From: an uncultured Oscillospiraceae bacterium
GTDB taxonomy: Bacteria; Bacillota; Clostridia; Oscillospirales; Oscillospiraceae
Length of the DNA stretch: 64,000 nucleotides
Assembly: GCA_947624385.1 (NCBI GenBank)
Contig: CANQJZ010000004.1
Span: 18,182-82,181, forward strand
Reading direction: 5' to 3'
Position numbers and translations under genes: made by a program. This document shows, one piece after another, positions 7,816 through 16,529 of the stretch (the first letter of the stretch is position 1; the number at the start of each line of letters is the position of its first letter). The notes below the pieces were generated by a model. It had not been told where the DNA came from, searched no databases, and was given only the letters and a program-made list of their open reading frames with translations.

Positions 7816-10773
7816 ATGGCACAGAAGAAAACGACTGCGGGCCGGAGCACGGCGAAAAAGCCGGCCTCCACGTCCCGGAGCGCCACAACAAAAAAGAAGA
7901 CGACCGCCTCCCGGAGCACCGGTACCCGGTCCAGCGCGCCCGCCAAGCGGTCCGGCGCCAAGACGACCAGATCCGGCGGTTCCAGGACCAGCGCGTCCAA
8001 GACGGCCAGCACCAAGCGTGCGGCCCCTAAGGCCAGCGGCGCCAGGTCCGCGCCGGAGGTCCAGTCCCGGCAGCCCATCCGCCGTCAGGCGGGGTCATGG
8101 GCGCTGCTGTTTCTGGGGCTGATCGCCGGCATCGGGTACTTCCCGGTGGACGCATGGCTGGTGGCCGGTATACGAAACATAGCCTCGGGCCTGTTCGGCT
8201 GGGGGTTTTATCTGCTGCCCGTGTGTCTGCTGGCGGGGGCGCTGATACTGGCGTTTCAGCGGGAGCAGCCCGTGGCGGCGCGGGTGGTGAGCGCGCTGCT
8301 GCTGCCCGTGGTGTTCGGCGCGTTCATCCATCTGCTGCTGTTCGCCCAGGACAACGTGTTCTCCATCGGCCTGGGGGACGGATTTCGCAAGCTGTGGCAG
8401 TACGGGCAGTATCTGACCGAGTACTGCGGCGGCGCGGTCAGCGGGGCGCTCGGCATCGCGCTGAAGAAGTCCGTGGGCATCATCGGCGGGTTCGTGGTGC
8501 TGGTGGTGGCGTTCTGTCTGCTGCTGCTGCAGGCCGCCAATCTGTCCGTGGTGGAGCTCTGGGGCTGGTTCAAGGAAAGGCCCAGGCCGGAGTACCCGCC
8601 GGAGGACGATTTCTTCGAGCCCGGCGAGGACGAGGGCTTCGCTGAGGAGGACTATCTCTTCCCCCTGGACGGCGGCAAGCCCATCCGGAAAACCGAGCCT
8701 GTAGTCGAGCCCCCCGCGCCCAAGCGTCAGAACAGGGCCCAGAGCGCGCCCAGGGCCCAGCCGGTCCCGGCCAGGGAGCCGACGCCGGCGGATACCCTGA
8801 CGGCGGAGGAAAAGATCATCCGCCGCCGGAATTTCTACGACCAGAGCCGGGAGCAGGAAAAGGACCTTCTCTTCGCCCAGTTCGACCTGGACCCGGTCCA
8901 GCCCGCGGCCCCGGAAAAGCCCAAAGTCCCCAAGGCCAAGGACCGGCCCAGGCCTGTTCCCACGGCCCGCAAGCCCGCCCCCTCCCCTACCGACGACGTG
9001 CAGCCCATGACGCCGGAGGAGGCGGCCGACATCGCCGGGGTGGAAATACAGTCCGCGGACATGGACGAGGCCGCCAAGGCCCCCAAAAAGGAGAAGATCG
9101 ACGTGGCCGCCGAGGGCGCGGCCATCGCCCAGGCCATCGAGGCGGACGCGGACGAGGACAGGCCCGAGTACGTCTATCCGCCGGTGGACCTGCTCAATTC
9201 CAGCGGCGACGAGACATACGAGGCCGACGGGGACATCGACGAGATGGAGGCCCAATTGGAGAGCGCCGTGCGCAGCTTCGGCGTGGGCGCAAGCGTGGTG
9301 GGCGCGGTGTACGGCCCCACCATCACCCGCTATGAGATGAAGCTGGACCAGGGCGTGAAGCTCAATAAGATCACCAACCTGGCCGGGGATATCGCCCTGA
9401 GTCTGGGCGTGAAGAGCGTGCGTATCGCGCCGGTGCCGGACAAGATCTCCACCGTGGGTGTGGAGGTGCCCAACAAGAGCGTGCGGACCGTGTGGCTCGG
9501 CGACCTGGTGGACTCCGACGCCTTCCGGGGCGATAAAAACAAGCTGTGCGTGGCCCTGGGCAAGGACATCGGCGGCAGCGTGGTGCTGTGCAACCTGGCG
9601 AAAATGCCCCACCTGCTCATCGCCGGTACCACCGGCTCGGGCAAATCCGTGTGCGTCAACTCTATGATCCTGAGTTTGCTCTATAAGTCCACGCCCGACG
9701 AGGTCCGCATGATCATGATCGACCCCAAGATGGTGGAGTTCGTGGTCTACAACGGCATGCCCCATCTCTACGTGCCCGTGGTCACCGACGCGAAAAAGGC
9801 GGCGGGGGCCCTGCAGTGGGCGGTGGTGGAGATGCTCAAGCGCTACCGGCTGTTCTCCGAATCCGGCGTGCGGGACCTGGCCAGCTACAACACCATCCAG
9901 CGCCGGGAGGGCGGGGAGACATTGCCCCAGGTGGTCATCTTCATCGACGAGCTGGCCGACCTGATGATGGTGGCGTCCAAGGAAGTGGAGGAATCCGTGT
10001 GCCGGGTGGCCCAGATGGGCCGCGCCGCCGGCATGCACCTGGTCATCGCCACCCAGAGCCCACGTGCCGACGTGATCACGGGCCTGATGAAGGCCAATAT
10101 CCCCAGCCGTATCGCCCTTTCCGTGTCCGGGCCGCTGGAAAGCCGTATCATCCTGGACCAGCAGGGGGCGGAAAAGCTTCTGGGCAACGGCGACATGCTC
10201 TACTCCCCCATCGGCAGCAAGCCGGTGCGGCTCCAAGGCGCCTTCGTCACCGACGAGGAGCGGGAGGAGATCATCAACTTCGTGAAGAAGGAGGCCGAGG
10301 CCGAGTACTCCGACGAGATACTGGCGGAGATCGAGAAGGCCGCGGCGGACAAGGACGCCAAGAACGCCCCCGCCGAGGAGGAGTCCGGCGGCAAGGGCGA
10401 TTACGACGAGCTGCTGCCCCAGGCGGTGGACGTGATATTCGAGACGAAACAGGCGTCCGTCTCCATGCTCCAGCGGCGGCTGAAGCTGGGCTATTCCCGG
10501 GCCGCCCGGCTCATCGACCAACTGGAGGAAGTGGGCGTGGTGGGGCCCTACGAGGGGTCCAAGCCCAGGCAGATCGTCATCACCAAGCAGCAGTGGCAGG
10601 AGATGCAGTACGCCCAGGGTACCGCCCCCGTGGACACCATCGCCCGGGAATTTGCCCAGGTGTCCGAGAGCGACGAGTTCGCCCAAACGGAGGAAGAGAC
10701 GCAGGCCGACCTGCCGCCCTTCGACCTGGACGATGAAGACAGTGACGACGCCGGGGAGGATGAAACGCTGTGA
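7816..10773 (+). CDS. ftsK: FtsK/SpoIIIE-family DNA translocase
   Basis: Membrane-anchored hexameric ATPase that pumps chromosomal DNA across the division or sporulation septum. The 985-aa order is: a basic Lys/Ala/Ser/Thr-rich tail (residues 1-85), four hydrophobic segments (about 93-240), an acidic Pro-rich linker, the motor with Walker A GTTGSGKS near 604 and Walker B VVIFIDELADLM near 710, and a C-terminal winged-helix gamma domain near 865-925 that reads KOPS/SRS polarity sites. The linker and histone-H1-like tail make it longer than B. subtilis SpoIIIE. First gene of ftsK-mrnC-rqcH, with a GTGA overlap to mrnC. The ribosome site before the ATG is weak. Confidence 0.93.
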   Translation: MAQKKTTAGRSTAKKPASTSRSATTKKKTTASRSTGTRSSAPAKRSGAKTTRSGGSRTSASKTASTKRAAPKASGARSAPEVQSRQPIRRQAGSWALLFLGLIAGIGYFPVDAWLVAGIRNIASGLFGWGFYLLPVCLLAGALILAFQREQPVAARVVSALLLPVVFGAFIHLLLFAQDNVFSIGLGDGFRKLWQYGQYLTEYCGGAVSGALGIALKKSVGIIGGFVVLVVAFCLLLLQAANLSVVELWGWFKERPRPEYPPEDDFFEPGEDEGFAEEDYLFPLDGGKPIRKTEPVVEPPAPKRQNRAQSAPRAQPVPAREPTPADTLTAEEKIIRRRNFYDQSREQEKDLLFAQFDLDPVQPAAPEKPKVPKAKDRPRPVPTARKPAPSPTDDVQPMTPEEAADIAGVEIQSADMDEAAKAPKKEKIDVAAEGAAIAQAIEADADEDRPEYVYPPVDLLNSSGDETYEADGDIDEMEAQLESAVRSFGVGASVVGAVYGPTITRYEMKLDQGVKLNKITNLAGDIALSLGVKSVRIAPVPDKISTVGVEVPNKSVRTVWLGDLVDSDAFRGDKNKLCVALGKDIGGSVVLCNLAKMPHLLIAGTTGSGKSVCVNSMILSLLYKSTPDEVRMIMIDPKMVEFVVYNGMPHLYVPVVTDAKKAAGALQWAVVEMLKRYRLFSESGVRDLASYNTIQRREGGETLPQVVIFIDELADLMMVASKEVEESVCRVAQMGRAAGMHLVIATQSPRADVITGLMKANIPSRIALSVSGPLESRIILDQQGAEKLLGNGDMLYSPIGSKPVRLQGAFVTDEEREEIINFVKKEAEAEYSDEILAEIEKAAADKDAKNAPAEEESGGKGDYDELLPQAVDVIFETKQASVSMLQRRLKLGYSRAARLIDQLEEVGVVGPYEGSKPRQIVITKQQWQEMQYAQGTAPVDTIAREFAQVSESDEFAQTEEETQADLPPFDLDDEDSDDAGEDETL

Positions 10774-11180
10774 CGGAATTGACCGCGCCGGTGGACGAGC
10801 ACGTCCTGCAGGGGCTTGGAACGCTGGAATTGGCGTACGTGGGCGACGGTGTGTTTGAGCTTCTGGTCCGCACGGCGCTTATCCGCCAGGGAGGCGGCCG
10901 GGTGGGTGATCTGCACCGCTCGGCGGTGGCCTACGTGGCCGCGCCGGCCCAGGCGGCGGCGCTGGAAAGGCTGCTGCCGACGCTGATGGAGGAGGAAGAA
11001 AGGATCGTCCACCGGGGCCGCAACGCCCATGTCCACGGCTGCCCCGCCGGGTGTACCCCGGCCCAGTATCATGCCGCCACGGCGCTGGAGGCGCTGTTCG
11101 GCTGGCTGTGGCTGGCGGGCCGGACAGAGCGGGTGCGGGCGCTGTTCGCCGAAATATGGGAGGAAAATCATGCCTCTTGA
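10770..11180 (+). CDS. mrnC: Mini-ribonuclease III
   Basis: Dimeric RNase III catalytic domain without a dsRNA-binding domain; matures 23S rRNA ends in Firmicutes. The 136-aa protein has LAYVGDGVFELLVRTAL near residue 22, matching the family signature with the catalytic Asp, and H..SAVAYVAAPAQA. It starts at a GTG overlapping the ftsK stop by 4 bp, with GGGAGGA nine bases before, and its last 11 bp overlap rqcH. Confidence 0.9.
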   Translation: MTELTAPVDEHVLQGLGTLELAYVGDGVFELLVRTALIRQGGGRVGDLHRSAVAYVAAPAQAAALERLLPTLMEEEERIVHRGRNAHVHGCPAGCTPAQYHAATALEALFGWLWLAGRTERVRALFAEIWEENHAS

Positions 11181-12762
11181 CGCCGTATTTATAACCGAAT
11201 TGGGCCGGGAGCTTCATGAAAAGCTCGCCGGCAGCAAGATCGACCGTGTCCACCAGCCGGAAAAGGACACGGTCGTGCTCACCCTGCGGGGCAACCGGGG
11301 CAACGCCCGGCTGGTGTTGTGCTTCGGCTCCGGGTCGGCCCGGGTGTGCCTGACCCAGGCGGAGTACGAAAATCCCGCCCAGCCGCCCATGTTCTGTATG
11401 CTCCTGCGCAAGCACATTCTGGGCGCACGGGTCACGGCGGTGGAGCAGCCGGAAAATGAGCGGATGCTGCTTATCCGCCTGGTGGCCTTTGACGAGCTGG
11501 GCCGGGCGGCGGAGAAAACCATCGCCATGGAGATGCTGGGCCGCAACGCAAACCTCATTTTGATCGACGCCGACGGCCGTATTCTGGACGCGGCCCGCCG
11601 GGTGGACGAGGAGATGAGCCCCCTGCGCCAGCTTCTGCCGGGGCTTATCTACCGGCTGCCGCCCAAGCCCGCGCCGGGGAAATTCTCCGGCCTGTCGCCG
11701 CTGATACGGCGGGAGATGGAGTGGCGGGGCCTGCCGCCGGTGTTGGAGAGTTTGGAAGGCTTGGAGCGGACCCCCACCATGCTGGTGGAGGACGGCAAGG
11801 CCGTGGACTTCACCTTTATGCCCATTTTGCAGTACGGGCCGCGCACGGAGAGCGTGAGCTATCCGGGCTGGTCCGACCTGTTGGAGGCGTTTTACGCCGA
11901 GAAGGACCGGACCGAGCACCTGAAAAGCCGGGCCCGGAGCCTGGCCAAGCTGGTGCGCAGCGCCAAGAGCCGGACGGAGAAAAAGCTGGCCCTGCGTCTG
12001 CGGGAGCTGGAAGCCACCCAGGACCGGGAGGCGGACAAGCGCCGGGGCGATTTAATTACCGCCAATATATGGCGGATGAAGCCAGGCATGTCCAGCGTGA
12101 CGCTGGAGGATTTTTACGAGCAGGACACTCCCCTGGTGGACGTGCCTCTGGACCCGCGCAAGTCCCCCCAGCAGAACGCGGCGGCGTATTACAAACAGTA
12201 CGCCAAGAAAAAAACCGCACGGGAACACCTGGTGGGCCTTATCGGGGAGAACCGGATGGAGGCGGAGTACCTCAGCTCCATCGCCGTGGAGCTGGACCGG
12301 GCCCAGACCCAGAGCGATTTAGAGGTGATACGCCAGGAGCTGGTCAAGGCCGGTTATGTGCGGGAGGCCAAGGCCAAGGGCAAGCGCCGGGAAAAGCCGG
12401 CCCAGCCTCTGCGGTTCGTCACCTCGGCGGGGCTGGAGGTGCTGGTGGGCCGGAGCAACCTGCAAAACGACGAGCTGACGTTCAAAACCGCCCGGCGCAC
12501 GGACCTGTGGCTGCACGCGCAGAAGCTCCACGGAGCCCACGTGATATTGCGCTGCGAGGGCGCAGAGCCGGACGAGCAGTCCATATACGAGGCGGCCTCG
12601 CTGGCGGCGTTTTACTCCGAGGGCGGTCAGGCCGGGCGGGTGGCGGTGGACGTGACCCAGGTCCGGTTCGTGAAAAAGCAAAAAGGCGCCCGCCCCGGCA
12701 TGGTGCTGTACACGGACCAAAGAACGATCATGGCGGAACCGAGGAAAGAGATATCATCCTAA
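11170..12762 (+). CDS. rqcH: RqcH/NFACT ribosome quality-control factor
   Basis: Binds stalled large ribosomal subunits and adds C-terminal alanine tails to nascent chains (bacterial Rqc2 homologue; formerly called fibronectin-binding). The 530-aa protein has an NFACT-N domain (about 1-200), a charged coiled-coil region (about 240-330) and a C-terminal NFACT-R domain near 420-510 with DLWLHAQKLHGAHVIL. The track start at 11029 lies inside mrnC; GAGGAAAATC directly before the ATG at 11170, together with the family-like MPLDAVFITELG start, places it there. Slightly short for the family. Confidence 0.92.
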   Translation: MPLDAVFITELGRELHEKLAGSKIDRVHQPEKDTVVLTLRGNRGNARLVLCFGSGSARVCLTQAEYENPAQPPMFCMLLRKHILGARVTAVEQPENERMLLIRLVAFDELGRAAEKTIAMEMLGRNANLILIDADGRILDAARRVDEEMSPLRQLLPGLIYRLPPKPAPGKFSGLSPLIRREMEWRGLPPVLESLEGLERTPTMLVEDGKAVDFTFMPILQYGPRTESVSYPGWSDLLEAFYAEKDRTEHLKSRARSLAKLVRSAKSRTEKKLALRLRELEATQDREADKRRGDLITANIWRMKPGMSSVTLEDFYEQDTPLVDVPLDPRKSPQQNAAAYYKQYAKKKTAREHLVGLIGENRMEAEYLSSIAVELDRAQTQSDLEVIRQELVKAGYVREAKAKGKRREKPAQPLRFVTSAGLEVLVGRSNLQNDELTFKTARRTDLWLHAQKLHGAHVILRCEGAEPDEQSIYEAASLAAFYSEGGQAGRVAVDVTQVRFVKKQKGARPGMVLYTDQRTIMAEPRKEISS

Positions 12763-12778
12763 ACAGGGGGGAAAGCAT

Positions 12779-13366
12779 ATGGTAACGATTCGACCGCTGC
12801 GCCCGGAGCTATGCGAGGATTGGCTCGGGTTTTTTGAAAAAATCGCGTTTGGCGATCATGGGGAGTGGGCGTTTTGCTATTGTCTGGAGGGGCATTTGGA
12901 TCGGGAGACCGACGACAAATTGACAGAGCCAAATGACCGCAGGAAAAAAGCCGTTGAATTGATCGAAACGGGTGAAATGCAGGGGTATCTTGCTTATTTG
13001 GATAATACGGTCGTCGGTTGGTGCAACGCCAACGATCGAAAAAACTATAAATACATTGCCGAAATGTTTCAGAAGATCGGCTATCAGCCAAATGATAAGA
13101 AAGACGCAAAGGTAAAGTCGATTTTCTGCTTTGTGGTCGCGCCCGAATATCGGGGGAAAGGGATCGCGCAAAGTCTGCTGGAACGCGTATGTGAAGACGC
13201 GGCGCGGGACGGATATTCCTGTGTAGAGGCCTATCCGTTTGCAGATAAAAAATTCGAGTATCAGTATCATGGAACCGCCGGTATGTATGAGAGAAACAGC
13301 TTTTTTGAAATCGCGGATCTGAATTATGTGAAAGTCGTGCGTAAAAATTTGATTTGCCAGAAATAA
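12779..13366 (+). CDS. GNAT-family N-acetyltransferase
   Basis: Acetyl-CoA-dependent acyltransferase of unknown substrate. The 195-aa protein carries the acetyl-CoA-binding motif A near residues 115-130 (FVVAPEYRGKGIAQSLLERV), followed by the usual helix. GGGGGAAAGCAT precedes the ATG. Base composition is visibly more AT-rich than the flanking rqcH, which may reflect transfer. It follows rqcH by 16 bp and is closed by a strong terminator, so read-through from rqcH is likely. Confidence 0.85.
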   Translation: MVTIRPLRPELCEDWLGFFEKIAFGDHGEWAFCYCLEGHLDRETDDKLTEPNDRRKKAVELIETGEMQGYLAYLDNTVVGWCNANDRKNYKYIAEMFQKIGYQPNDKKDAKVKSIFCFVVAPEYRGKGIAQSLLERVCEDAARDGYSCVEAYPFADKKFEYQYHGTAGMYERNSFFEIADLNYVKVVRKNLICQK

Positions 13367-13396
13367 CAAAAAACCTGCCCGATGGCAGGTTTTTTG
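13367..13396. terminator. bidirectional terminator
   Basis: AAAAAACCTGCC / GGCAGGTTTTTT stem with CGAT loop between converging genes. Confidence 0.9.
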
Positions 13397-13397
13397 T

Positions 13398-14480
13398 TTA
13401 CCGTCCCGTGAGAAGGCCGATGGCGTTGGCCAGAAGCTCCGCCGCGCCGGAGCGGGTGAGCACCGCCTCCACGTCCTCCCAGTCGTAGGGCATGACCCCG
13501 GCGGCGGTGAGATTCGCCACGGCCTGGGCCCAGGGCTGGCCGCCGTTTTCCTCCCCCACGTAGGCCGCCGCGCTGACCACGTTGGTCACGCCAAGAACGG
13601 CGTTCAGCGTCACACAGGCCTCCTGCATGGTGATGGGCTCGGCCGGGTCATAGGTCGCGCCGGTGGCGGTGGACTGGCCGGTGATATAGCCGTTCATGAG
13701 AGCCGTGGCCACATAGGGCTTGAGCCAGGGGCCGATGGACTCGTCGTCCTGAAAGCCGGTGGAGCTGACGCCCTTAAGCACGTCGCAGTCCGCCGCCGTC
13801 ATGCACATGGTGAGAAACTCGCCCCGGCTCACTTCCGCGTCCGGGTGGAACACGTAATCGCTGCCCACGTTCTCCGCCGTGAACACCCCGGCTTCCGTGA
13901 GGGCGATGGCCGCGTACTCACAGCCCTGGCCGGTCAGGTCGGAATAGGTCACCTTGGACTTCTGCTTGATAAGCTTGATGATGACCGTGCCCTCCTGGGA
14001 GGCGTTGCCGGCGCTGTCCACGGCCCGGAAGCCGAAGTAGTCCTTGCCCCGCTTGCCCTCTTTGGGGGTGTAGACGAAATAGCCCTGGGCGGAAAGCTCC
14101 ACCGTGCCCTTCATGGGCTGGGTACACAGCTCGTAGGTCAGCGCATCGCCCTCCGCGTCATGGGCGGAGAGCTGGCCGCCCACGGACACGCCCCGGTAGG
14201 TCTCGATCTGCTGGTTCTCCGCCACGGGCGGGGTGTTCTCCTTCCCCGGCTGGGCGGCGTTGGCGTCGGCGTTATTGGCGGCGTAGGCGCCGCCGCTGAC
14301 GGATACCACCGACTGGCTGGGGCCGATCTGACCGTCGGTCATGTCGGCGTCGGCGGCCGTGTCGGCGCCGGTGACCTTCGTCCAGTCGGTCACGTCCCGG
14401 ACCGGCCCGGCGGCCAGCGCCGGCACAGCCCCCAGGACCATGACCGACAGCAGTATCCACGCGATCAAAGTTCGTTTCAT
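13398..14480 (-). CDS. secreted cadherin-like/SLH cell-wall protein
   Basis: Exported protein probably held on the wall by S-layer homology modules. The 360-aa product has a signal peptide (MKRTLIAWILL...ALA), a Thr/Ala-rich segment, one bacterial Ig/cadherin-like module near residues 85-175 (AHDAEGDALTYELCTQP, DYFGFRAVDSAGN) and SLH-like repeats in the C-terminal half (AGVFTAENVGSDYVFHPDAE, AGVMPYDWEDVEAVLTR). GGAGG 8 nt before the second Met selects 14480 rather than the track start at 14495. Ligand unknown. Confidence 0.8.
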   Translation of the reverse strand: MKRTLIAWILLSVMVLGAVPALAAGPVRDVTDWTKVTGADTAADADMTDGQIGPSQSVVSVSGGAYAANNADANAAQPGKENTPPVAENQQIETYRGVSVGGQLSAHDAEGDALTYELCTQPMKGTVELSAQGYFVYTPKEGKRGKDYFGFRAVDSAGNASQEGTVIIKLIKQKSKVTYSDLTGQGCEYAAIALTEAGVFTAENVGSDYVFHPDAEVSRGEFLTMCMTAADCDVLKGVSSTGFQDDESIGPWLKPYVATALMNGYITGQSTATGATYDPAEPITMQEACVTLNAVLGVTNVVSAAAYVGEENGGQPWAQAVANLTAAGVMPYDWEDVEAVLTRSGAAELLANAIGLLTGR

Positions 14481-14599
14481 GTAACGTTCCTCCATATTGA
14501 TTTGTACCGTTATTCTGTACGGCCCACGTGCAAATTATTCCCAGAGACATCATAATCGCGGGTCCACCCGGTTATGCCAAACTTCTTTCGCGCTTTCGC

Positions 14600-14628
14600 T
14601 TGTAGTTTGCCGCCGGGTGTACTATACT
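14600..14628 (+). promoter_or_regulatory. ferritin promoter
   Basis: TTGTAG, 17 nt, TATACT. The sequence just before it (GTTATGCC...TCGCGCTTTCGCTTG) resembles the region before the galM promoter. Confidence 0.6.
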
Positions 14629-14664
14629 GGAACCATCTGAACAACGAAAGGAGCGCGTTTTTCT

Positions 14665-15183
14665 ATGCTGGACAAAAACATCGCGGCCATGCTGAACGAC
14701 CAGATCAACAAGGAGCTTTACTCGGCCTATCTCTATCTGGACTTTGCCAACTACTACGCCGACGAGGGCCTGGACGGCTTCGCCCACTGGTACGAGGTCC
14801 AGGCCCAGGAGGAGCGGGACCACGCCTTCATGCTCCGCCGGTACCTCATCAACAGCGGCGTGCGGGTGCGGTTCGAGGCCGTGGCAAAGCCCGACAAGAG
14901 CTTTTCCGACCATTTGGCCCCGCTGCAGGCCGGGTTCGAGCACGAGCAGTACGTGACCTCGCTCATCACGGCCATCTACCACGCCGCCTTCGAGCAGAAG
15001 GATTACAAGACAATGCAGTTTTTGGACTGGTTCATCAAGGAGCAGGGCGAGGAGGAGGCCACCGCCGAGGATATGGTCAAGAAGATGAAGCTCTTCGGCT
15101 CCGACGCCCGGGGGCTTTACGCCCTGAACCAGGAGCTGGCCGCACGGGTGTACGCCCCGTCCGCCACCGGCCCGGCCATGTGA
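14665..15183 (+). CDS. ftnA: ferritin
   Basis: Iron-storage protein forming a 24-subunit shell with a diiron ferroxidase site. The 172-aa chain has the ferroxidase ligands in NKELYSAYLY (residues 14-23) and EVQAQEERDHA (48-58), plus the later EQ..FEQKD and EQGEEE helices, with normal non-haem ferritin length. AAAGGAG precedes the ATG. The next gene, ald, is 36 bp downstream on the same strand and may be co-transcribed. Confidence 0.95.
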   Translation: MLDKNIAAMLNDQINKELYSAYLYLDFANYYADEGLDGFAHWYEVQAQEERDHAFMLRRYLINSGVRVRFEAVAKPDKSFSDHLAPLQAGFEHEQYVTSLITAIYHAAFEQKDYKTMQFLDWFIKEQGEEEATAEDMVKKMKLFGSDARGLYALNQELAARVYAPSATGPAM

Positions 15184-15219
15184 ACACAGACCGGTAAATT
15201 TTATAAGGAGGGACCTGAC

Positions 15220-16338
15220 ATGATCGTTGGACTGCCGAAGGAGATAAAAAACAACGAGTTTCGCGTGGGGCTGACCCCCGGCGCGGTGGGCGAGTATGTC
15301 CACGCGGGCAACACCGTGTATGTGGAAAAGGGCGCGGGCCTGGGCGCGGGCTTTGCAGACGCCGAGTACGCCGACAACGGCGCGGTATTGACGGACAGCG
15401 CCGATGAGGTATGGAACAAAGCGGAGATGATCGTCAAGGTCAAGGAGCCTTTGGAGTGCGAGTATAAGTACTTCCGGGAGGGGCTTTTGATCTACACCTA
15501 TTTCCACCTGGCCGCGGACAAGAAACTGACCGAGGCGCTGTTAAAGAGCAAAACCACCGCCATGGCCTACGAGACCATCCTGGGTCCCGGCGGGAAGGGT
15601 CTGCCCTGCCTGTACTGCATGAGCGAGGTGGCCGGGCGGATGGCCGTGCTGGAAGGGGCCAAGTACCTGGAAAAGACGTATGGCGGCCGGGGCGTCATGC
15701 TGGGGGCCGTCCCCGGGTGCGACAAGGCGGACGTGGTCATTCTGGGCGGCGGCAACGCCGGCATCAACGCCTGCCGTATGGCGGTGGGCATGGGAGCGCG
15801 GGTGACCGTGCTGGACATCAACCACCAACGGCTGGCATACCTGGACGAGGTATTTGGAAGCCAGATCACCACGCTCTATTCCAGCCGCGCCAATCTGCTG
15901 CTGGCGCTGGAAAAGGCCGACCTGGTCATCGGGTGCGTCATGCTGGCCCCCGGCCGGGAGTGCGAAAAGCTGGTGAAGCGGGAGGATCTCAAGCGCATGA
16001 AAAAGGGCGCGGTGCTGGTGGACATCGTCATCGACCAGGGCGGCTGCTTCGAGACAAGCCACCCCACCACCCACGCCGACCCGGTGTACGAGGTGGACGG
16101 GATCTTGCACTACTGCGTGGCCAATATCCCCGGCAGCGTACCCCGCACGTCCACGGAGGCGCTTGTCAACTCCACCCTGGCCCACGGCGTCCAGATCACA
16201 AAGCTGGGTCTGGAAAAAGCCTGCAAGGCCGACCCGTGCCTCATGAGCGGGCTCAATACCTACAAGGGCAAGCTGACGTTCGCGGCCGTGGCCGAGGCGC
16301 TGGATATCCCCTACACGGATCCGGATACGCTGATGTAA
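15220..16338 (+). CDS. ald: alanine dehydrogenase
   Basis: NAD-dependent oxidative deamination of L-alanine to pyruvate and ammonia, reversible; cytoplasmic. The 372-aa protein starts with the family signature MIVGLPKEIKNNEFRVGLTP, has the Rossmann motif VVILGGGNAGINACRMA near residue 170 and the GGCFETSHPTTH stretch near 275. AAGGAGGG precedes the ATG. An inverted-repeat terminator follows. Confidence 0.95.
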   Translation: MIVGLPKEIKNNEFRVGLTPGAVGEYVHAGNTVYVEKGAGLGAGFADAEYADNGAVLTDSADEVWNKAEMIVKVKEPLECEYKYFREGLLIYTYFHLAADKKLTEALLKSKTTAMAYETILGPGGKGLPCLYCMSEVAGRMAVLEGAKYLEKTYGGRGVMLGAVPGCDKADVVILGGGNAGINACRMAVGMGARVTVLDINHQRLAYLDEVFGSQITTLYSSRANLLLALEKADLVIGCVMLAPGRECEKLVKREDLKRMKKGAVLVDIVIDQGGCFETSHPTTHADPVYEVDGILHYCVANIPGSVPRTSTEALVNSTLAHGVQITKLGLEKACKADPCLMSGLNTYKGKLTFAAVAEALDIPYTDPDTLM

Positions 16339-16353
16339 AAAACGTAAAATGAA

Positions 16354-16381
16354 CAGGGGGCTGTCATGGGACAGCCCCCTG
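16354..16381 (+). terminator. hairpin after ald
   Basis: CAGGGGGCTGTC / GACAGCCCCCTG stem; only a short T-rich tail follows. Confidence 0.6.
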
Positions 16382-16392
16382 TGATTTATGTG

Positions 16393-16524
16393 TCTCTCCC
16401 CCAGTCAGCGCGGAGCGCTGACAGCCCCCTCGTCAGAGGGGGCCTTTTATATGGAAAAATCATTTAAAAAAGCCTCCCTCTGACGAGGGAGGTGGCGCGG
16501 CGTAAGCCGCGACGGAGGGAGAGA
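16393..16524. repeat. palindromic element R3 (TCTCTCCC-ended subfamily)
   Basis: Ends are TCTCTCCCCCAG and GGAGGGAGAGA; internal arms CCCCCTCGTCAGAGGGGG and CCTCCCTCTGACGAGGGAGG flank an AT-rich middle. Same layout as R4 and R5. Confidence 0.85.
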
Positions 16525-16529
16525 AAGCC

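Noticed and set aside
8095-10686. 863-aa minus-strand ORF in ftsK
   Set aside because: Antisense shadow of ftsK with no family resemblance.
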